Assembly: GCF_000317615.1 (NCBI RefSeq)
Contig: NC_019780.1
Coordinates: 3,636,722-3,700,721, forward strand
Direction: 5' to 3'
From: Dactylococcopsis salina PCC 8305
GTDB taxonomy: Bacteria; Cyanobacteriota; Cyanobacteriia; Cyanobacteriales; Rubidibacteraceae
DNA length: 64,000 nt
Each line of letters begins with the position of its first letter. Position 1 is the first letter of the stretch. Below the pieces are notes generated by a model that saw only the letters and a list, made by a program, of their open reading frames with translations, did no database searches and was not told where the DNA came from. Both the position numbers and the translations under genes were made by a program. Positions 53,826 through 64,000 of the stretch are shown piece by piece.

Positions 53826-54599
53826 TTAGGTTGGACGCACGGAAACCCCTTGTTTTCCTAGATAAGTTTTAATTTCGCTGACGGTAAGCTGTCCATAATG
53901 GAGTAAGGAGGCTAAAAGGGCGGCTTCTGCTTTTCCTTCAGTGAAGGCTTCACAGATATGAGCGACGTTTCCAGCGCCTCCAGAAGCGACGACAGGAATG
54001 CTTACTGCGTCACTAATACAACGGGTTAATTCTAGGTCATAACCTGCTTGTGTGCCGTCAGCATCCATGCTGGTGACTAACAGTTCTCCCGCGCCCCGTT
54101 TTTCTACTTCTTGCGCCCACTCGATCGCGTCTAGCCCCGTGTTTTCCCGTCCGCCGCGTACATAAACGTCCCAACCTGGGCGATCGAGATCGTCTCGTCG
54201 TCGTGCGTCAAGGGCAATGACGATCGATTGTTTTCCGACTTGGGCGCTGGCTTGATTGACTAAATCAGGATTTCGCACTGCTCCCGAATTAATACTGACT
54301 TTATCTGCTCCTGCTCTTAACAAATTCTTAATATGGTCTAAGGATTGAATCCCACCGCCAACGGTGAGGGGAATAAATACTTGTTCGGCGGTGCGTCGCA
54401 CAACATCGAGAATGGTGTCTCGTTGTTCGTGGGTGGCGGTAATATCCAAAAATACCAATTCATCGGCACCCGCGGCATCATATCGCTGTGCTAATTCTAC
54501 GGGATCACCCGCATCGCGAAGATTAACAAAGTTAATTCCTTTCACCACTCGCCCAGCGTTAACATCAAGACAAGGTAAAATGCGTTTAGCTAAGACCAT
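53826..54599 (-). CDS. hisF: Imidazole glycerol phosphate synthase, cyclase subunit
   Basis: 257 residues from ATG 54599 ([20 protein letters not shown]), preceded by AGGAAAAATC; the longer frame to 54626 is not conserved. Catalytic Asp residues lie in PCLDVNAG and [10 protein letters not shown]. It works with HisH to form the imidazole ring of histidine and AICAR. The ruvB gene is divergent, 32 bp away. Confidence 0.95.
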   Translation of the reverse strand: MVLAKRILPCLDVNAGRVVKGINFVNLRDAGDPVELAQRYDAAGADELVFLDITATHEQRDTILDVVRRTAEQVFIPLTVGGGIQSLDHIKNLLRAGADKVSINSGAVRNPDLVNQASAQVGKQSIVIALDARRRDDLDRPGWDVYVRGGRENTGLDAIEWAQEVEKRGAGELLVTSMDADGTQAGYDLELTRCISDAVSIPVVASGGAGNVAHICEAFTEGKAEAALLASLLHYGQLTVSEIKTYLGKQGVSVRPT

Positions 54600-54631
54600 T
54601 TCGATTTTTCCTATATTACTGCTCAAATATT

Positions 54632-55684
54632 ATGGCGATTAGACGCTCCTCGGAACAAGGAAACCCCCCACAACAACCGCCAAAGGAGAGAAAGCCACGC
54701 AATGAGTTATTACAAAGCAATCCGACGACAGAGGAAACGAATAGTAATGAAGACTCACTGCGTCCACAACGCCTTGCTGATTATATCGGACAAAAGGACT
54801 TAAAGGCGGTTTTGGCAATTGCGATCGAAGCGGCGAAACAACGGGGAGAAGCAATGGATCATCTGCTATTATATGGTCCGCCTGGTTTGGGAAAAACCAC
54901 AATGTCTCTGATTTTGGCAACTGAGATGGGGGTAAACTGTAAAATTACGGCGGCTCCTGCTTTAGAGCGTCCGCGAGATATTACGGGATTGTTGGTGAAT
55001 TTGAATCCGGGGGATGTGTTGTTTGTGGATGAGATTCATCGCTTAAATCGGATTACGGAGGAGTTGCTTTATCCCGCGATGGAGGATGGACGGTTGGATA
55101 TTACGGTTGGAAAAGGACAAAGTGCGAAAACGCGCAGTATTCCTCTACCGCCGTTTACACTGGTGGGAGCGACGACACGGGTGGGATCGTTGACGGCGCC
55201 GTTGCGCGATCGATTTGGGATGATTCAACGGTTACAGTTTTATGAGTTGGATGAGTTGACGGAGATTGTTTTACGCACCGCTCAAGTTTTGGAAACGGAA
55301 ATTGTCAGGGAAGGGGCGATCGAAATTGCCACTCGATCGCGCGGTACGCCTCGCATTGCTAACCGTCTCTTAAAACGGGTGCGAGATTATGCACAGGTGA
55401 AGAATTTGGGGGTGATTGGTGCTGAGGTGGCAGCGGAGGCTCTAGAATTGTTTCAAGTGGATCAGATGGGGTTAGATTGGACCGATCGGTTGCTTCTCAA
55501 TACAATGATTGATCAGTTTCACGGGGGACCAGTGGGATTAGATGCGATCGGAGCGGCAACGGGAGAAGATCGGATCACCATTGAAGATGTTTATGAGCCT
55601 TATCTACTCCAAATTGGTTTCCTACAACGCACACCAAGAGGGAGAATGGTGACAGACAAAGCAATGAAACATCTGGGGTATTAA
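54632..55684 (+). CDS. ruvB: Holliday junction branch migration helicase RuvB
   Basis: 350 residues. A 50-residue N-terminal Pro/Gln/Glu extension precedes [20 protein letters not shown]; Walker [12 protein letters not shown]; Walker B FVDEIHRL; sensor 1 [18 protein letters not shown] (also the arginine finger region); winged-helix C-terminus. AAA+ motor of RuvAB. Confidence 0.96.
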   Translation: MAIRRSSEQGNPPQQPPKERKPRNELLQSNPTTEETNSNEDSLRPQRLADYIGQKDLKAVLAIAIEAAKQRGEAMDHLLLYGPPGLGKTTMSLILATEMGVNCKITAAPALERPRDITGLLVNLNPGDVLFVDEIHRLNRITEELLYPAMEDGRLDITVGKGQSAKTRSIPLPPFTLVGATTRVGSLTAPLRDRFGMIQRLQFYELDELTEIVLRTAQVLETEIVREGAIEIATRSRGTPRIANRLLKRVRDYAQVKNLGVIGAEVAAEALELFQVDQMGLDWTDRLLLNTMIDQFHGGPVGLDAIGAATGEDRITIEDVYEPYLLQIGFLQRTPRGRMVTDKAMKHLGY

Positions 55685-55735
55685 TTTGGTCAATCTCCCT
55701 TGAACCGAAGGGGGAATCAACTGTCACCTGACTTT

Positions 55736-56095
55736 TCACTCAATATTATTTTCTAAATTTTCAGTTTCGAGAATGGTTTCAATGCAACTTTGAAGAGGAT
55801 CAAGTTTAGTTTGAATGATATCCCAAACCACTTCATCATCAATAGAGAAATAAGCATGAGTAATAATATTGCGAATCCCAATAATATTTTTCCACTCAAT
55901 TTGTGACTGTCGGTTTCTGATGTCCTCTGGAATTTTCTTAGTTGCTTCTCCAATAATTTGGAGATTGTAAACAACCGCATCAAAGGCTTGTTCGTCCTCT
56001 AAAAGTTCGCTTTGTGTTTTGTGAGACATATATTGTTTGATCTTTCTGATACTGTTAAGAATATCTTTGAGATATAGTTGAATGCTCCTTGACAT
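55736..56095 (-). CDS. HEPN-domain toxin-type protein (DUF86)
   Basis: 119 residues. The R-x4-H-xY motif is IRNIITHAYF (about 87-96), the predicted ribonuclease site of HEPN toxins. It overlaps the MNT partner by 41 nt, the standard HEPN-MNT arrangement, in which the MNT protein adenylylates and silences the HEPN toxin. Confidence 0.85.
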   Translation of the reverse strand: MSRSIQLYLKDILNSIRKIKQYMSHKTQSELLEDEQAFDAVVYNLQIIGEATKKIPEDIRNRQSQIEWKNIIGIRNIITHAYFSIDDEVVWDIIQTKLDPLQSCIETILETENLENNIE

Positions 56096-56399
56096 AGATT
56101 GCTTCTTTGAGAACTTGTTCAGTAATTTGGGACTTCAGGGAACGTCGCGTCACTAAATCTACATTCTTATTAAAAAGGTCTTCTAAGAAAAACTTTAAAC
56201 CCATATATCTATCTAAAGTGGCAGCCCCTTCAAATTCCACAAGAAAATCGAGATCACTATGGGAGGTGGCTTCATTACGGGCTGTAGAACCAAATAAAGC
56301 GAGAGATTTCACCCCAAACTGATTGATTTCTTCTAAATGTTCTTTGAGGGTAGAAAGAACAATTTGGCGGTTCATTGCATCTGGATCAGATTTTGCCAA
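56055..56399 (-). CDS. MNT-domain antitoxin-type nucleotidyltransferase
   Basis: 114 residues: LALFGSTARNEATSHSDLDF gives GSx10DxD. The HEPN gene overlaps its 3' end. A complete type VII pair, unlike the lone MNT gene at 47767. Confidence 0.85.
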   Translation of the reverse strand: MAKSDPDAMNRQIVLSTLKEHLEEINQFGVKSLALFGSTARNEATSHSDLDFLVEFEGAATLDRYMGLKFFLEDLFNKNVDLVTRRSLKSQITEQVLKEAIYVKEHSTISQRYS

Positions 56400-56748
56400 T
56401 TATAGTTGATGATTTTAGAAGGTCATCCTATCTTACTATTGCCCATTGCCTATTGCAACCGCGCTATAGTTGAGATTTTTTATTTAGTGCCTCCTGTTGG
56501 GAAACTGAAAGTTTTACCAAATAAGGATTTGAGGCGATTAAGTTCAGGTAAAAATGCAAGTTCATTAATTGTTCAATCGTCAAAATCTTGCCTCTTGCCT
56601 CTTGCCTTTTGCCTTTTGCCTTTTGCCTCTTGCCTTTTGCCTCTTGCCTTACTAAACCAACCAATGGACTTTTTCAGGAGGCACTATTTAAATCTGATTC
56701 ACCTGATTGTGATAGGATGACTCTCTGGTCTAGGAAGTGCAAAGAATA
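56400..56748. repeat. hisG upstream region with a TTGCCT element
   Basis: Holds the 200-bp element at 56486-56685. Between it and hisG only about 60 bp with a GGATGACTCTC stretch and TAGGAAG remain; nothing else visible. Confidence 0.7.
56486..56685. mobile_element. 200-bp miniature element with TTGCCT minisatellite
   Basis: Inverted ends AGTGCCTCCTG and CAGGAGGCACT are perfect; flanking ATTT on both sides (56482-56485 and 56686-56689) is a possible short target duplication. Interior TTGCCTCTTGCC/TTTTGCC array (56585-56650) and the same CTTACTA, ACCAA, ACTTTTTCAG right-end motif as the 808-bp element at 27271. No ORF. Confidence 0.7.
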
Positions 56749-57405
56749 ATGATCACTGTTGCTTTACCAAAAGGGGCGTTACTAGAAGAGAGTATTCGCT
56801 TATTTCAAAAGATTGGGTTGGATTTTAGTGCGTTTAATGATTCTAAAAACCGCGCTTTACAGATTGTTGATCCCACCAACACGGCGAGGGCGTTATTAGT
56901 GCGAGCGTTGGATGTTCCTGTTTATGTGGAATATGGACAAGCACAATTGGGAATTGTTGGTTATGATGTGTTGCGAGAAAAGACTCCGAAAGTGGCTGAT
57001 TTGGCGGATTTACAATTTGGTTACTGTCGGTTGTCAGTGGCGGTAAAATCTGATAGTAATTATCAGGAGTCTCGTTCTTTACCTGCTCATGCGCGAGTGG
57101 CTTCTAAGTTTGTTCAGTGTGCGCGAGAGCATTTTCATGGCTTAGATTTACCTGTGGAAATTGTTCCCCTCTATGGTTCGGTGGAGTTGGGACCGATTAC
57201 TGGGATGTCGGAAGCAATTGTGGATTTGGTTTCTACTGGACGCACTCTCAAGGAAAATGGGTTGGTTGAGATTGATTTGTTGTTTGAAAGTACCGCTCAT
57301 TTGATTGCTCATCCTTTGAGTTATCGCCTCGATCGAGGTGATTTGTCTCATTACTGTGATCAGCTTCGAGAATTGACACCCCAACAACAATCAGTGACCA
57401 GTTAA
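56749..57405 (+). CDS. hisG: ATP phosphoribosyltransferase, short form
   Basis: 218 residues from ATG 56749 ([19 protein letters not shown]); a GTG at 56737 would add four residues. Short HisG proteins need the HisZ regulatory subunit, not in this window. It catalyses the first step of histidine synthesis, ATP plus PRPP to phosphoribosyl-ATP. [17 protein letters not shown] is the PRPP loop. Confidence 0.95.
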   Translation: MITVALPKGALLEESIRLFQKIGLDFSAFNDSKNRALQIVDPTNTARALLVRALDVPVYVEYGQAQLGIVGYDVLREKTPKVADLADLQFGYCRLSVAVKSDSNYQESRSLPAHARVASKFVQCAREHFHGLDLPVEIVPLYGSVELGPITGMSEAIVDLVSTGRTLKENGLVEIDLLFESTAHLIAHPLSYRLDRGDLSHYCDQLRELTPQQQSVTS

Positions 57406-57410
57406 GTGAA

Positions 57411-57435
57411 GTAGGGTGGGCAATGCCCACCCTAC
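57411..57435 (+). terminator. 25-bp palindrome after hisG
   Basis: A perfect inverted repeat with GGTGGGCAATGCCCACC at its centre and GTAGG/CCTAC arms. Same family as 16369 and 12118. No T-run; a dispersed repeat serving as an mRNA end is likely. Confidence 0.55.
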
Positions 57436-57542
57436 AAGATGTAACATCTACTTTTTAAATTGGTATGACCAGTAGTTCTCAAACTTAATGAGTAAAAGTG
57501 AAAGATTGATCGATCATTAACTCACTGATCACTGATTACTGG

Positions 57543-58559
57543 TCACTGACCACTGTAATCGCTGCTTCTGACTTTGCCGCGAAAGACTACATATTGGTAG
57601 ATGTTGTATGCCAACATGATCGGAATTAAGAAGCCGATAAAGGTCAACATAAAGACTAACGCACTGGGATCGGCCGCCGCTTGGTAAACGGTGATCGATC
57701 GCGGAATAATGTAGGGAAAGACGATAATTCCTAACCCCAGAAACGAGAGAAGAAAAATCAAAACTGTCCAAACAAAGGGCGCTCTTTCTTGTTGTTGATT
57801 CAAACTTCGTAACAGTTGGAACACGAAGAAAGCCCCTAATAGGGGAATCGTGGCGAAAATGTAAAGAAACGGCGGTTCAAAAAGGCGCGATCGCGCTTCT
57901 TCGAGGAAAATCGGTGTGGTAATGGTAATCAGTACCGCACCGATTAAGGTTGTAATTGCTGCAATTTTTGCGGTGCGATAATGAGTCTGTTGTAATCCTC
58001 CTTCGGTTTTCATCACCAAATAAGTTGACCCACTTAACACATAACCTTGAATTAAGGTTAAAGTTACTAAAATCGAAGGCAGACTTAACCAATCCCAAAC
58101 ACCGCCGATAAAATGTCCGCTTTCATCGACGTTAATTCCCGTTAAAACGCCTCCTAAAGCAAATCCTTGTCCAACGGTTGCCAGTAAACTCCCCAAACCA
58201 AAGGCAGCATTCCAGAAAAACTTGCGTTCCGAATGTTCTCGAAACTCAAACGCCACCGCACGAAAAATAAACCCAAATACCATCATCCAAATTGGAATGT
58301 ATAGGGAACTCAAAATCGTGCTGTAAGCCAAAGGATACGCACCAAATAACGCTCCTCCCATCAAGACTAGCCAAGTTTCATTGGCATCCCAAACGTTGCT
58401 TAAACTGGTCATTAACAAGCCACGGCGTTCCTCGTTAGAAGCCGTTAGGGATAAAATTCCTACCCCTAAATCAAACCCATCAAGGGTGACGTAGAGAAAG
58501 AGAAATAAGGCAAGAATGACAAACCAAACTTGCGGTAAGAAATAAGCGAGAGTTTCCAT
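57543..58559 (-). CDS. cydB: Cytochrome bd-type quinol oxidase subunit II
   Basis: 338 residues, about eight spans, typical CydB start YFLPQVWFVILALFLFLYVT, then LDGFDLGVGIL and NVWDANETWLVLMGGALFGA. It stabilises the haem-bearing subunit I. It begins 2 bp after cydA, so one operon. In cyanobacteria this oxidase relieves over-reduced plastoquinone. Confidence 0.93.
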   Translation of the reverse strand: METLAYFLPQVWFVILALFLFLYVTLDGFDLGVGILSLTASNEERRGLLMTSLSNVWDANETWLVLMGGALFGAYPLAYSTILSSLYIPIWMMVFGFIFRAVAFEFREHSERKFFWNAAFGLGSLLATVGQGFALGGVLTGINVDESGHFIGGVWDWLSLPSILVTLTLIQGYVLSGSTYLVMKTEGGLQQTHYRTAKIAAITTLIGAVLITITTPIFLEEARSRLFEPPFLYIFATIPLLGAFFVFQLLRSLNQQQERAPFVWTVLIFLLSFLGLGIIVFPYIIPRSITVYQAAADPSALVFMLTFIGFLIPIMLAYNIYQYVVFRGKVRSSDYSGQ

Positions 58560-58561
58560 GA

Positions 58562-59992
58562 CTAATTTTCCACAGGGCGACGATCGGGTGTATGCTCAAC
58601 AGGAGTCGGTGCTAAGGATTCTTTGGGAATCGGTAGATCAAAGTTGGGGCCTTGACGAATGATGCGACTGCCAAAATAAAGGGCGGAAATCAACAAGAGG
58701 CTATACACACCTGTAAACGCTAACAGAGAGGTGAGAATTTCTTGTGGCGGCAGGTTAGAGGCAGCGTCAACAGTGCGGATTTCTCCGTACATCGTCCAAG
58801 GTTGTCGTCCGACACAGCGCACAATCCAACCCGATTCGATCGCAATATAACCCAATGGTGCAGCAAACATCCAACCGATGAGTAACCATTTTTGATTCCC
58901 AATTTGTGGCGGTGCGAGTTTTCCTCGTAACCATTGTATTACGGTTACTGCCATTAAACCTGCGAGAAGAAAGCCAATTCCCACCATGATCCGAAACGAA
59001 TAGTAGATTAAGCCTACCATGCCAGGACGATCTTCAGGTTTCCATTCTTTTAACCCCTGTACGGGTTCTGATAAATTTTGCTTAAATTCTAGAATGTATC
59101 CTAAACCATTGGGAATGGAAATCTCCCAGTCGTTGCGTTCGGCTTTGGTGTTAGGAATGGCGAGTAAACTCCAATCGGCGGGTTGTCCTCCTGGGGCGGT
59201 TTCCCATTGCGCTTCCATTGCTGCCATTTTTGTCGGTTGTCGGTGATATACCTGTTCGCCGCTAAGATGTCCGATGTAAATTTGTAAGGGAGCAACCGCG
59301 ATCGCGCAGGCTAAAACAATCTTAAACGATCGCGCAAAAAACTGTTGATAACGTTCATTGCGACTGAGAATATACCACGCACTAATGCCGCCAATGACAA
59401 ACAAAGATGTTTCTAGAGTGGCAAAAAACATATGGAGAACACTATTCACCATAAACGGGTTAAAAATGGCTTGGAAATAGTCTGTCACCACAAACTTCCC
59501 ATCTACAATTTCACCGCCAGCTGGGGTTTGTAACCAAGAATTGGCGGTGAGAATCCAAAATGTGGATAAATTCGCCCCAAAGGCGACCATAATCGTTCCC
59601 ATGTAGTGAATGACAGGGGGAACTCTTCCCCAACCAAATAGCATAATGCCAAGGAATCCCGCCTCTAGCATAAAAGCCATCGAGGCTTCAAAGCCCAAAA
59701 TGCTACCAAAAAAGTCTCCGACGGCTTCTGAAAACGGCGCCCAGTTCGTTCCAAACTGAAACTCCATGGGTAAACCACTGGCAACACCAATGCCAAAATT
59801 GAGGACATAGAGTTTTGACCAAAATCGAGCATGATAGTAATAGTCAGGGTTACGGGTTTTTAGCCACATTCCCTCGACTACCACCAAATAAATTGACATT
59901 CCAGTCGTTAACACGGGCCACAACATATGGAAAATTGCGGTTAAAGCAAACTGCATCCGTGATAAGACAACCGAGTCTGATAAAAAATCCAT
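58562..59992 (-). CDS. cydA: Cytochrome bd-type quinol oxidase subunit I
   Basis: 476 residues. The haem ligand region RMQFALTAIFHMLWPVLTTG (N-terminal His), the WSKLYVLNFGIGVASGLPME block and GGQPADWSLLAIPNT of the Q-loop identify subunit I. The short Q-loop matches the cyanobacterial cyanide-insensitive type. Haem b/d-containing plastoquinol oxidase in the membrane, reducing O2 without proton pumping. Confidence 0.93.
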   Translation of the reverse strand: MDFLSDSVVLSRMQFALTAIFHMLWPVLTTGMSIYLVVVEGMWLKTRNPDYYYHARFWSKLYVLNFGIGVASGLPMEFQFGTNWAPFSEAVGDFFGSILGFEASMAFMLEAGFLGIMLFGWGRVPPVIHYMGTIMVAFGANLSTFWILTANSWLQTPAGGEIVDGKFVVTDYFQAIFNPFMVNSVLHMFFATLETSLFVIGGISAWYILSRNERYQQFFARSFKIVLACAIAVAPLQIYIGHLSGEQVYHRQPTKMAAMEAQWETAPGGQPADWSLLAIPNTKAERNDWEISIPNGLGYILEFKQNLSEPVQGLKEWKPEDRPGMVGLIYYSFRIMVGIGFLLAGLMAVTVIQWLRGKLAPPQIGNQKWLLIGWMFAAPLGYIAIESGWIVRCVGRQPWTMYGEIRTVDAASNLPPQEILTSLLAFTGVYSLLLISALYFGSRIIRQGPNFDLPIPKESLAPTPVEHTPDRRPVEN

Positions 59993-60409
59993 TGTTCCTC
60001 TCGTCAGAATGATTAAGCACTGTTACATCTTATCTAGAAGTTTCGCTATTTATTTCTGTATTTAAACAAGTTTTAGGGTTTGACAGAGTGTCGTTCGATC
60101 GATTTCAGGAGTTACGCACTTGCCCCTAAATTCCGCAATTCTGGTGGACTTTATGAGTTTATCCCCTCAACTTTGGCGGATTAGGGGAGCGAAATTCATT
60201 CAACTGTGTAAGTCTTGGATTTTTTCTGATTCGTTAATTTTACTGATAAAAATCCATCTTTCTCGTTGCGGTGAATGGCTGTGGTTTCTCCTCAAATTAC
60301 TCTTTAATTCTGATTTGTTTACAATAATTAATTCCGCATTTTTACGGAATTTAGTCAGAGTTTTTTCGATTTTGAATGATTTGTTTTAAAATAAAATTAG
60401 CAGAAAAAA
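59993..60409. other. Intergenic region, decayed repeats
   Basis: About 420 bp: a degenerate AAATTCCGCAATTCTGGTGG, then TTAGGGGAGCG, resembling the C/G repeat of 11 kb; the rest is AT-rich with no credible gene or hemerythrin 5' sequence that I can recognise. Confidence 0.5.
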
Positions 60410-60767
60410 GTGGAACATTTCGCCATGGAAGAAAAGCTGATGCGTGAACAGGAATATCCTTCCTATCAAGAACATAAGAAAATCCATGACAAATTGACGG
60501 GAGAAGTGAAGGAAATTGCCGATAAATTCGCTGAGGGCGATCGATTTGTGACGATCGAGTTATCTCATTTTCTTACTAGATGGTTGATTCACCATATTAT
60601 ATCAGGTTCGCTCAATCAATGATAAAAAGTAGGTTGGGTGTAGCGAAGCGAAACCCAACACCAATTATAAACAATTACCCGAACCTGATATTAAAGGTCA
60701 AGATCAAAAAATGATTCGCTTTTTCCGAGAAAAAAATACGTTAGGGAAAGAAATGAGTCCCGTTTAA
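60410..60767 (+). pseudogene. Bacteriohemerythrin gene, 5'-truncated and interrupted by a MITE
   Basis: Reads VEHFAMEEKLMREQEYPSYQ, then EHKKIHDKL and ending LTRWLIHHI at about 60596, the iron-binding HF..EE, H...H and WL..H pattern of hemerythrin. Removing the 91-bp element (60600-60690) and one TTA copy restores the frame, and the chain continues KGQDQKMIRFFREKNTLGKE to the stop at 60765-60767. The first helix is missing. Not functional as an oxygen-binding protein. Confidence 0.85.
60600..60690 (+). mobile_element. 91-bp TATCAGGTTCG miniature element inserted in hemerythrin
   Basis: Ends TATCAGGTTCG and CGAACCTGATA are perfect inverted repeats. A TTA duplication (60597-60599 and 60691-60693) flanks it. 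The empty site reconstructs to an uninterrupted codon series, which is proof of insertion. The interior, GTAGGTTGGGTGTAGCGAAG, then CGAAACCCAACACC, is the same as that of the array copies at 11 kb. Confidence 0.88.
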
Positions 60768-60965
60768 GTTCTCTGATTTCTTCTGATTTGAGCGATGATT
60801 GTTAATCAAAAATAACGGTGACCAATGACTAATTGAATGTTGGGTTTCGCGTAGAGACGTTCCATGGAATGTCTCTACCCAACCTACATCTACTCAGGAC
60901 GCTAGATAAAAACCTCTCCCACAAGGAGAGAGGACAATAAGAGAAGGCTTGGTTTCTAAAATGAA
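60768..60965. repeat. Palindrome and GGTTTCGC repeat between hemerythrin and atpG
   Basis: A TTCCATGGAA-centred palindrome (60854-60875), nearly the same as at 8491, flanked by GTTGGGTTTCGCG and CCAACCTAC. No gene. Confidence 0.7.
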
Positions 60966-61922
60966 TTAGCCACCGAGGGCTTCTGCGCCACCAACCACTT
61001 CTAAAATTTCTTGAGTAATGGCGGCTTGACGTGCTTTGTTATAGGACAAGGTAAGGGTTTTAATCAATTCTGTGGCATTATCGCTGGCGTTGTTCATTGC
61101 AGTCATCCGTGAGGCTAATTCGCTGGCGGCGGATTCTTGCAATGCTCGTAATAATTGGTTGTTTAGATACAGTGGAAGCAGTGCGTCTAAAATTTGAACG
61201 GGGTCTTGTTCAAAAATCATGTCTCGTGGGAAGTCTTGGGTACGAGTTTCGCTTTCTACGGTTTCTCGTTCAACGTCAAAATCGCCGCCTCTGGTGGTTA
61301 AACGGAAGATTTCATCGTCGGAGACTTCTAATCCTTGCGGATCAAGGGGCAGCAAGGTTTGAATCACAGGACGAGAACTGATTAAGGAGACAAATTTGGT
61401 ATAAATTAACTCGACGCGATCGACGCTTTCCGATAAGAATAAGGATAACAGTTGATCGGCAATGTTTGAGGCTTCTTCTGCGGTGGGAATTTGTTCGAGG
61501 TTGGTGTAGCTTTCTGCGATCGGGGCTTGACGACGTTTAAAAAATTGACTCGCCTTGCTACCCACTAATACATATTTGTAATTAATTCCTTCTGCTTCTA
61601 ATTCTTGCGCCCGTTGACGCGCTCTTTTAATCACATTGGCATTATAAGCACCACACAAGCCTCGATCGCCTGTCACGACCAATAATCCCACTGTTTTTAC
61701 TTCTCGATTCTCCAGTAAGGGCAGATCAACATCTTCAAACCGCAGCCGCGTTTGTAAATTATAAAGCACCTGTGCCAACCGATCGGCAAAAGGACGAGTG
61801 GAACTGACCTGTTCTTGCGCCCGTCGCACTTTCGCTGCTGCCACAAGACGCATTGCTTCTGTGATTTTACGAGTATTTTTAACTGAACCAATCCGATCGC
61901 GGATTTCTTTTAAGTTTGCCAT
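60966..61922 (-). CDS. atpG: F1Fo ATP synthase subunit gamma
   Basis: 318 residues. N-terminal and C-terminal helices ([40 protein letters not shown]) form the rotor shaft. A photosynthetic-type insertion lies at about 195-235 ([20 protein letters not shown]) without the Cys pair of chloroplast gamma, so not redox-controlled. Follows atpA. The cyanobacterial literature often calls it atpC. Confidence 0.95.
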   Translation of the reverse strand: MANLKEIRDRIGSVKNTRKITEAMRLVAAAKVRRAQEQVSSTRPFADRLAQVLYNLQTRLRFEDVDLPLLENREVKTVGLLVVTGDRGLCGAYNANVIKRARQRAQELEAEGINYKYVLVGSKASQFFKRRQAPIAESYTNLEQIPTAEEASNIADQLLSLFLSESVDRVELIYTKFVSLISSRPVIQTLLPLDPQGLEVSDDEIFRLTTRGGDFDVERETVESETRTQDFPRDMIFEQDPVQILDALLPLYLNNQLLRALQESAASELASRMTAMNNASDNATELIKTLTLSYNKARQAAITQEILEVVGGAEALGG

Positions 61923-61959
61923 AATTTTTTCTGCTTATAATACGGTTATTTCTTAGTTA

Positions 61960-62181
61960 CCATTTCAGTTACCAGTTAAGCAGTTACCATTTCAGTTACC
62001 AGTTAAACAGTTACCAGTTACCAGTAGTTCTCAAACCTCATTAGTAAAAGCGAAAGATTGATCGATTATTGATTCACTCTTCACTGATTACTGGTCACTG
62101 GTCACTGGTCACTGGTCACTGATTCCTGATTACTGATTACTGGTCACTGGTCACTGGTCACTGATCACTGATTCCTGATTC
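61960..62181. repeat. CAGTTACC and TCACTGG/GATTACT heptamer repeats
   Basis: Tandem CAGTTACC units (61970-62020), then about 13 heptamers of the TCACTGG, TTACTGG and TTCCTGA types (62084-62178), between atpA and atpG, so inside the atp transcript. Confidence 0.8.
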
Positions 62182-63723
<1,542 letters not shown>

Positions 63724-63740
63724 TCATCAACTTTTGTTTT

Positions 63741-64000
63741 TTATGAGACTGTGGTTTCAAGGCTGAAACCAATGCGACGCAGTTGTCCTTTCAAACTGGC
63801 ATCGAGAACTTGTGAACCGACTTTAATCACTACTCCACCAATTAAGCTGGGGTCAAGTGTGGTTTCTAATTCCACGTTTTGAGCATTGGTCATGGCTTTG
63901 ACTCTTTCTTTGACCCGATCGCGCTGCTCGTTGCTTAACTCGGTGACCGATGTCACTTCCGCTAACACCGTCGAAGTGCGATCGCGCACTAAAGCCAAAA
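63741..64000 (-). CDS. atpH: F1Fo ATP synthase subunit delta, 3' part (runs off the window)
   Basis: Only the C-terminal about 86 residues are inside: [20 protein letters not shown] and [16 protein letters not shown], the conserved C-terminal region of delta (OSCP). The ATG within (63998) is an internal Met; the gene starts beyond base 64000. Upstream of atpA, as expected. The cyanobacterial literature often calls it atpD. Confidence 0.9.
   Translation of the reverse strand, partial: LALVRDRTSTVLAEVTSVTELSNEQRDRVKERVKAMTNAQNVELETTLDPSLIGGVVIKVGSQVLDASLKGQLRRIGFSLETTVS

Noticed and set aside
60120-60389. 89-codon frame upstream of the hemerythrin remnant
   Set aside because: It runs through a decayed C/G repeat, has no ribosome site and shows no hemerythrin first-helix sequence.

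Overview
The window is cyanobacterial chromosome. The evidence is the HIP1-type octamers (GCGATCGC) scattered throughout, Ycf35 and PSRP-3/Ycf65, SqdX, a BioU-like protein, a split ATP synthase gene set (atpD-atpC at 5-7 kb; atpH-atpA-atpG at 61-64 kb) and many NtcA boxes. Dispersed palindromes, heptamer tandem repeats and small inverted-repeat elements fill most intergenic gaps. A salt-tolerant unicellular lineage such as Halothece/Dactylococcopsis is only a guess from overall style.

Layout. 0-20 kb is housekeeping: a partial site-2 protease, tRNase Z, a J-like/TPR protein, an inositol-monophosphatase-type enzyme, atpD-atpC, PSRP-3, CTP synthase, ribosomal protein S6, a His-tailed chelatase, a BioU-like enzyme, the DUF2997-Ycf35-ferredoxin operon, SqdX and a DndD-like SMC ATPase with a micro-ORF in front. 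20-27 kb is a leftward operon for guanidine use: NtcA box, guanidine-I riboswitch, gdmH, a small ORF, hypA, a truncated hypB, an ABC importer, a Rieske oxygenase and a TauE-type permease. 28-46 kb looks like a nitrogen-scavenging island: MFS transporter, frameshifted GntR regulator, class-I amidotransferase, ammonium transporter, PhyH dioxygenase, solute-binding protein, two glutamine-synthetase-like ligases, a trimethylamine-monooxygenase-like FMO divergent from a DUF1989-GcvT fusion (TMAO-demethylase architecture), a desaturase and an alpha/beta hydrolase. 46-64 kb holds a universal stress protein, toxin-antitoxin-type pairs, Uma2 proteins, a single-chain restriction-modification enzyme, tRNA-Ala, hisF, ruvB, hisG, cydAB, a broken hemerythrin gene and the atpHAG end.

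How it works together. Six matches to GTA-N8-TAC (plus one weak one) stand in front of the guanidine operon, the amidotransferase operon, amt, phyH, a glutamine-synthetase-like gene, the FMO/DUF1989-GcvT pair and a second glutamine-synthetase-like gene. In three of these promoters a GntR-style palindrome (TGTnATAACA) lies exactly 5 bases from the NtcA box. The simplest reading is a nitrogen-starvation programme that imports and dismantles guanidine and methylated amines and recaptures the ammonium or amine. The most interesting parts are this composite promoter, the cyanobacterial tmm/tdm-like pair and the Rieske gene attached to the guanidine operon.

Mobile and repeat content. One 200-bp element family (two full copies and one 64-bp copy, with a perfect 10-bp target duplication at one site), a second family built around TTGCCT minisatellites and bounded by inverted repeats, and a 91-bp palindromic element caught interrupting a hemerythrin gene all look like miniature inverted-repeat elements. 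Nothing here was tested by database search.
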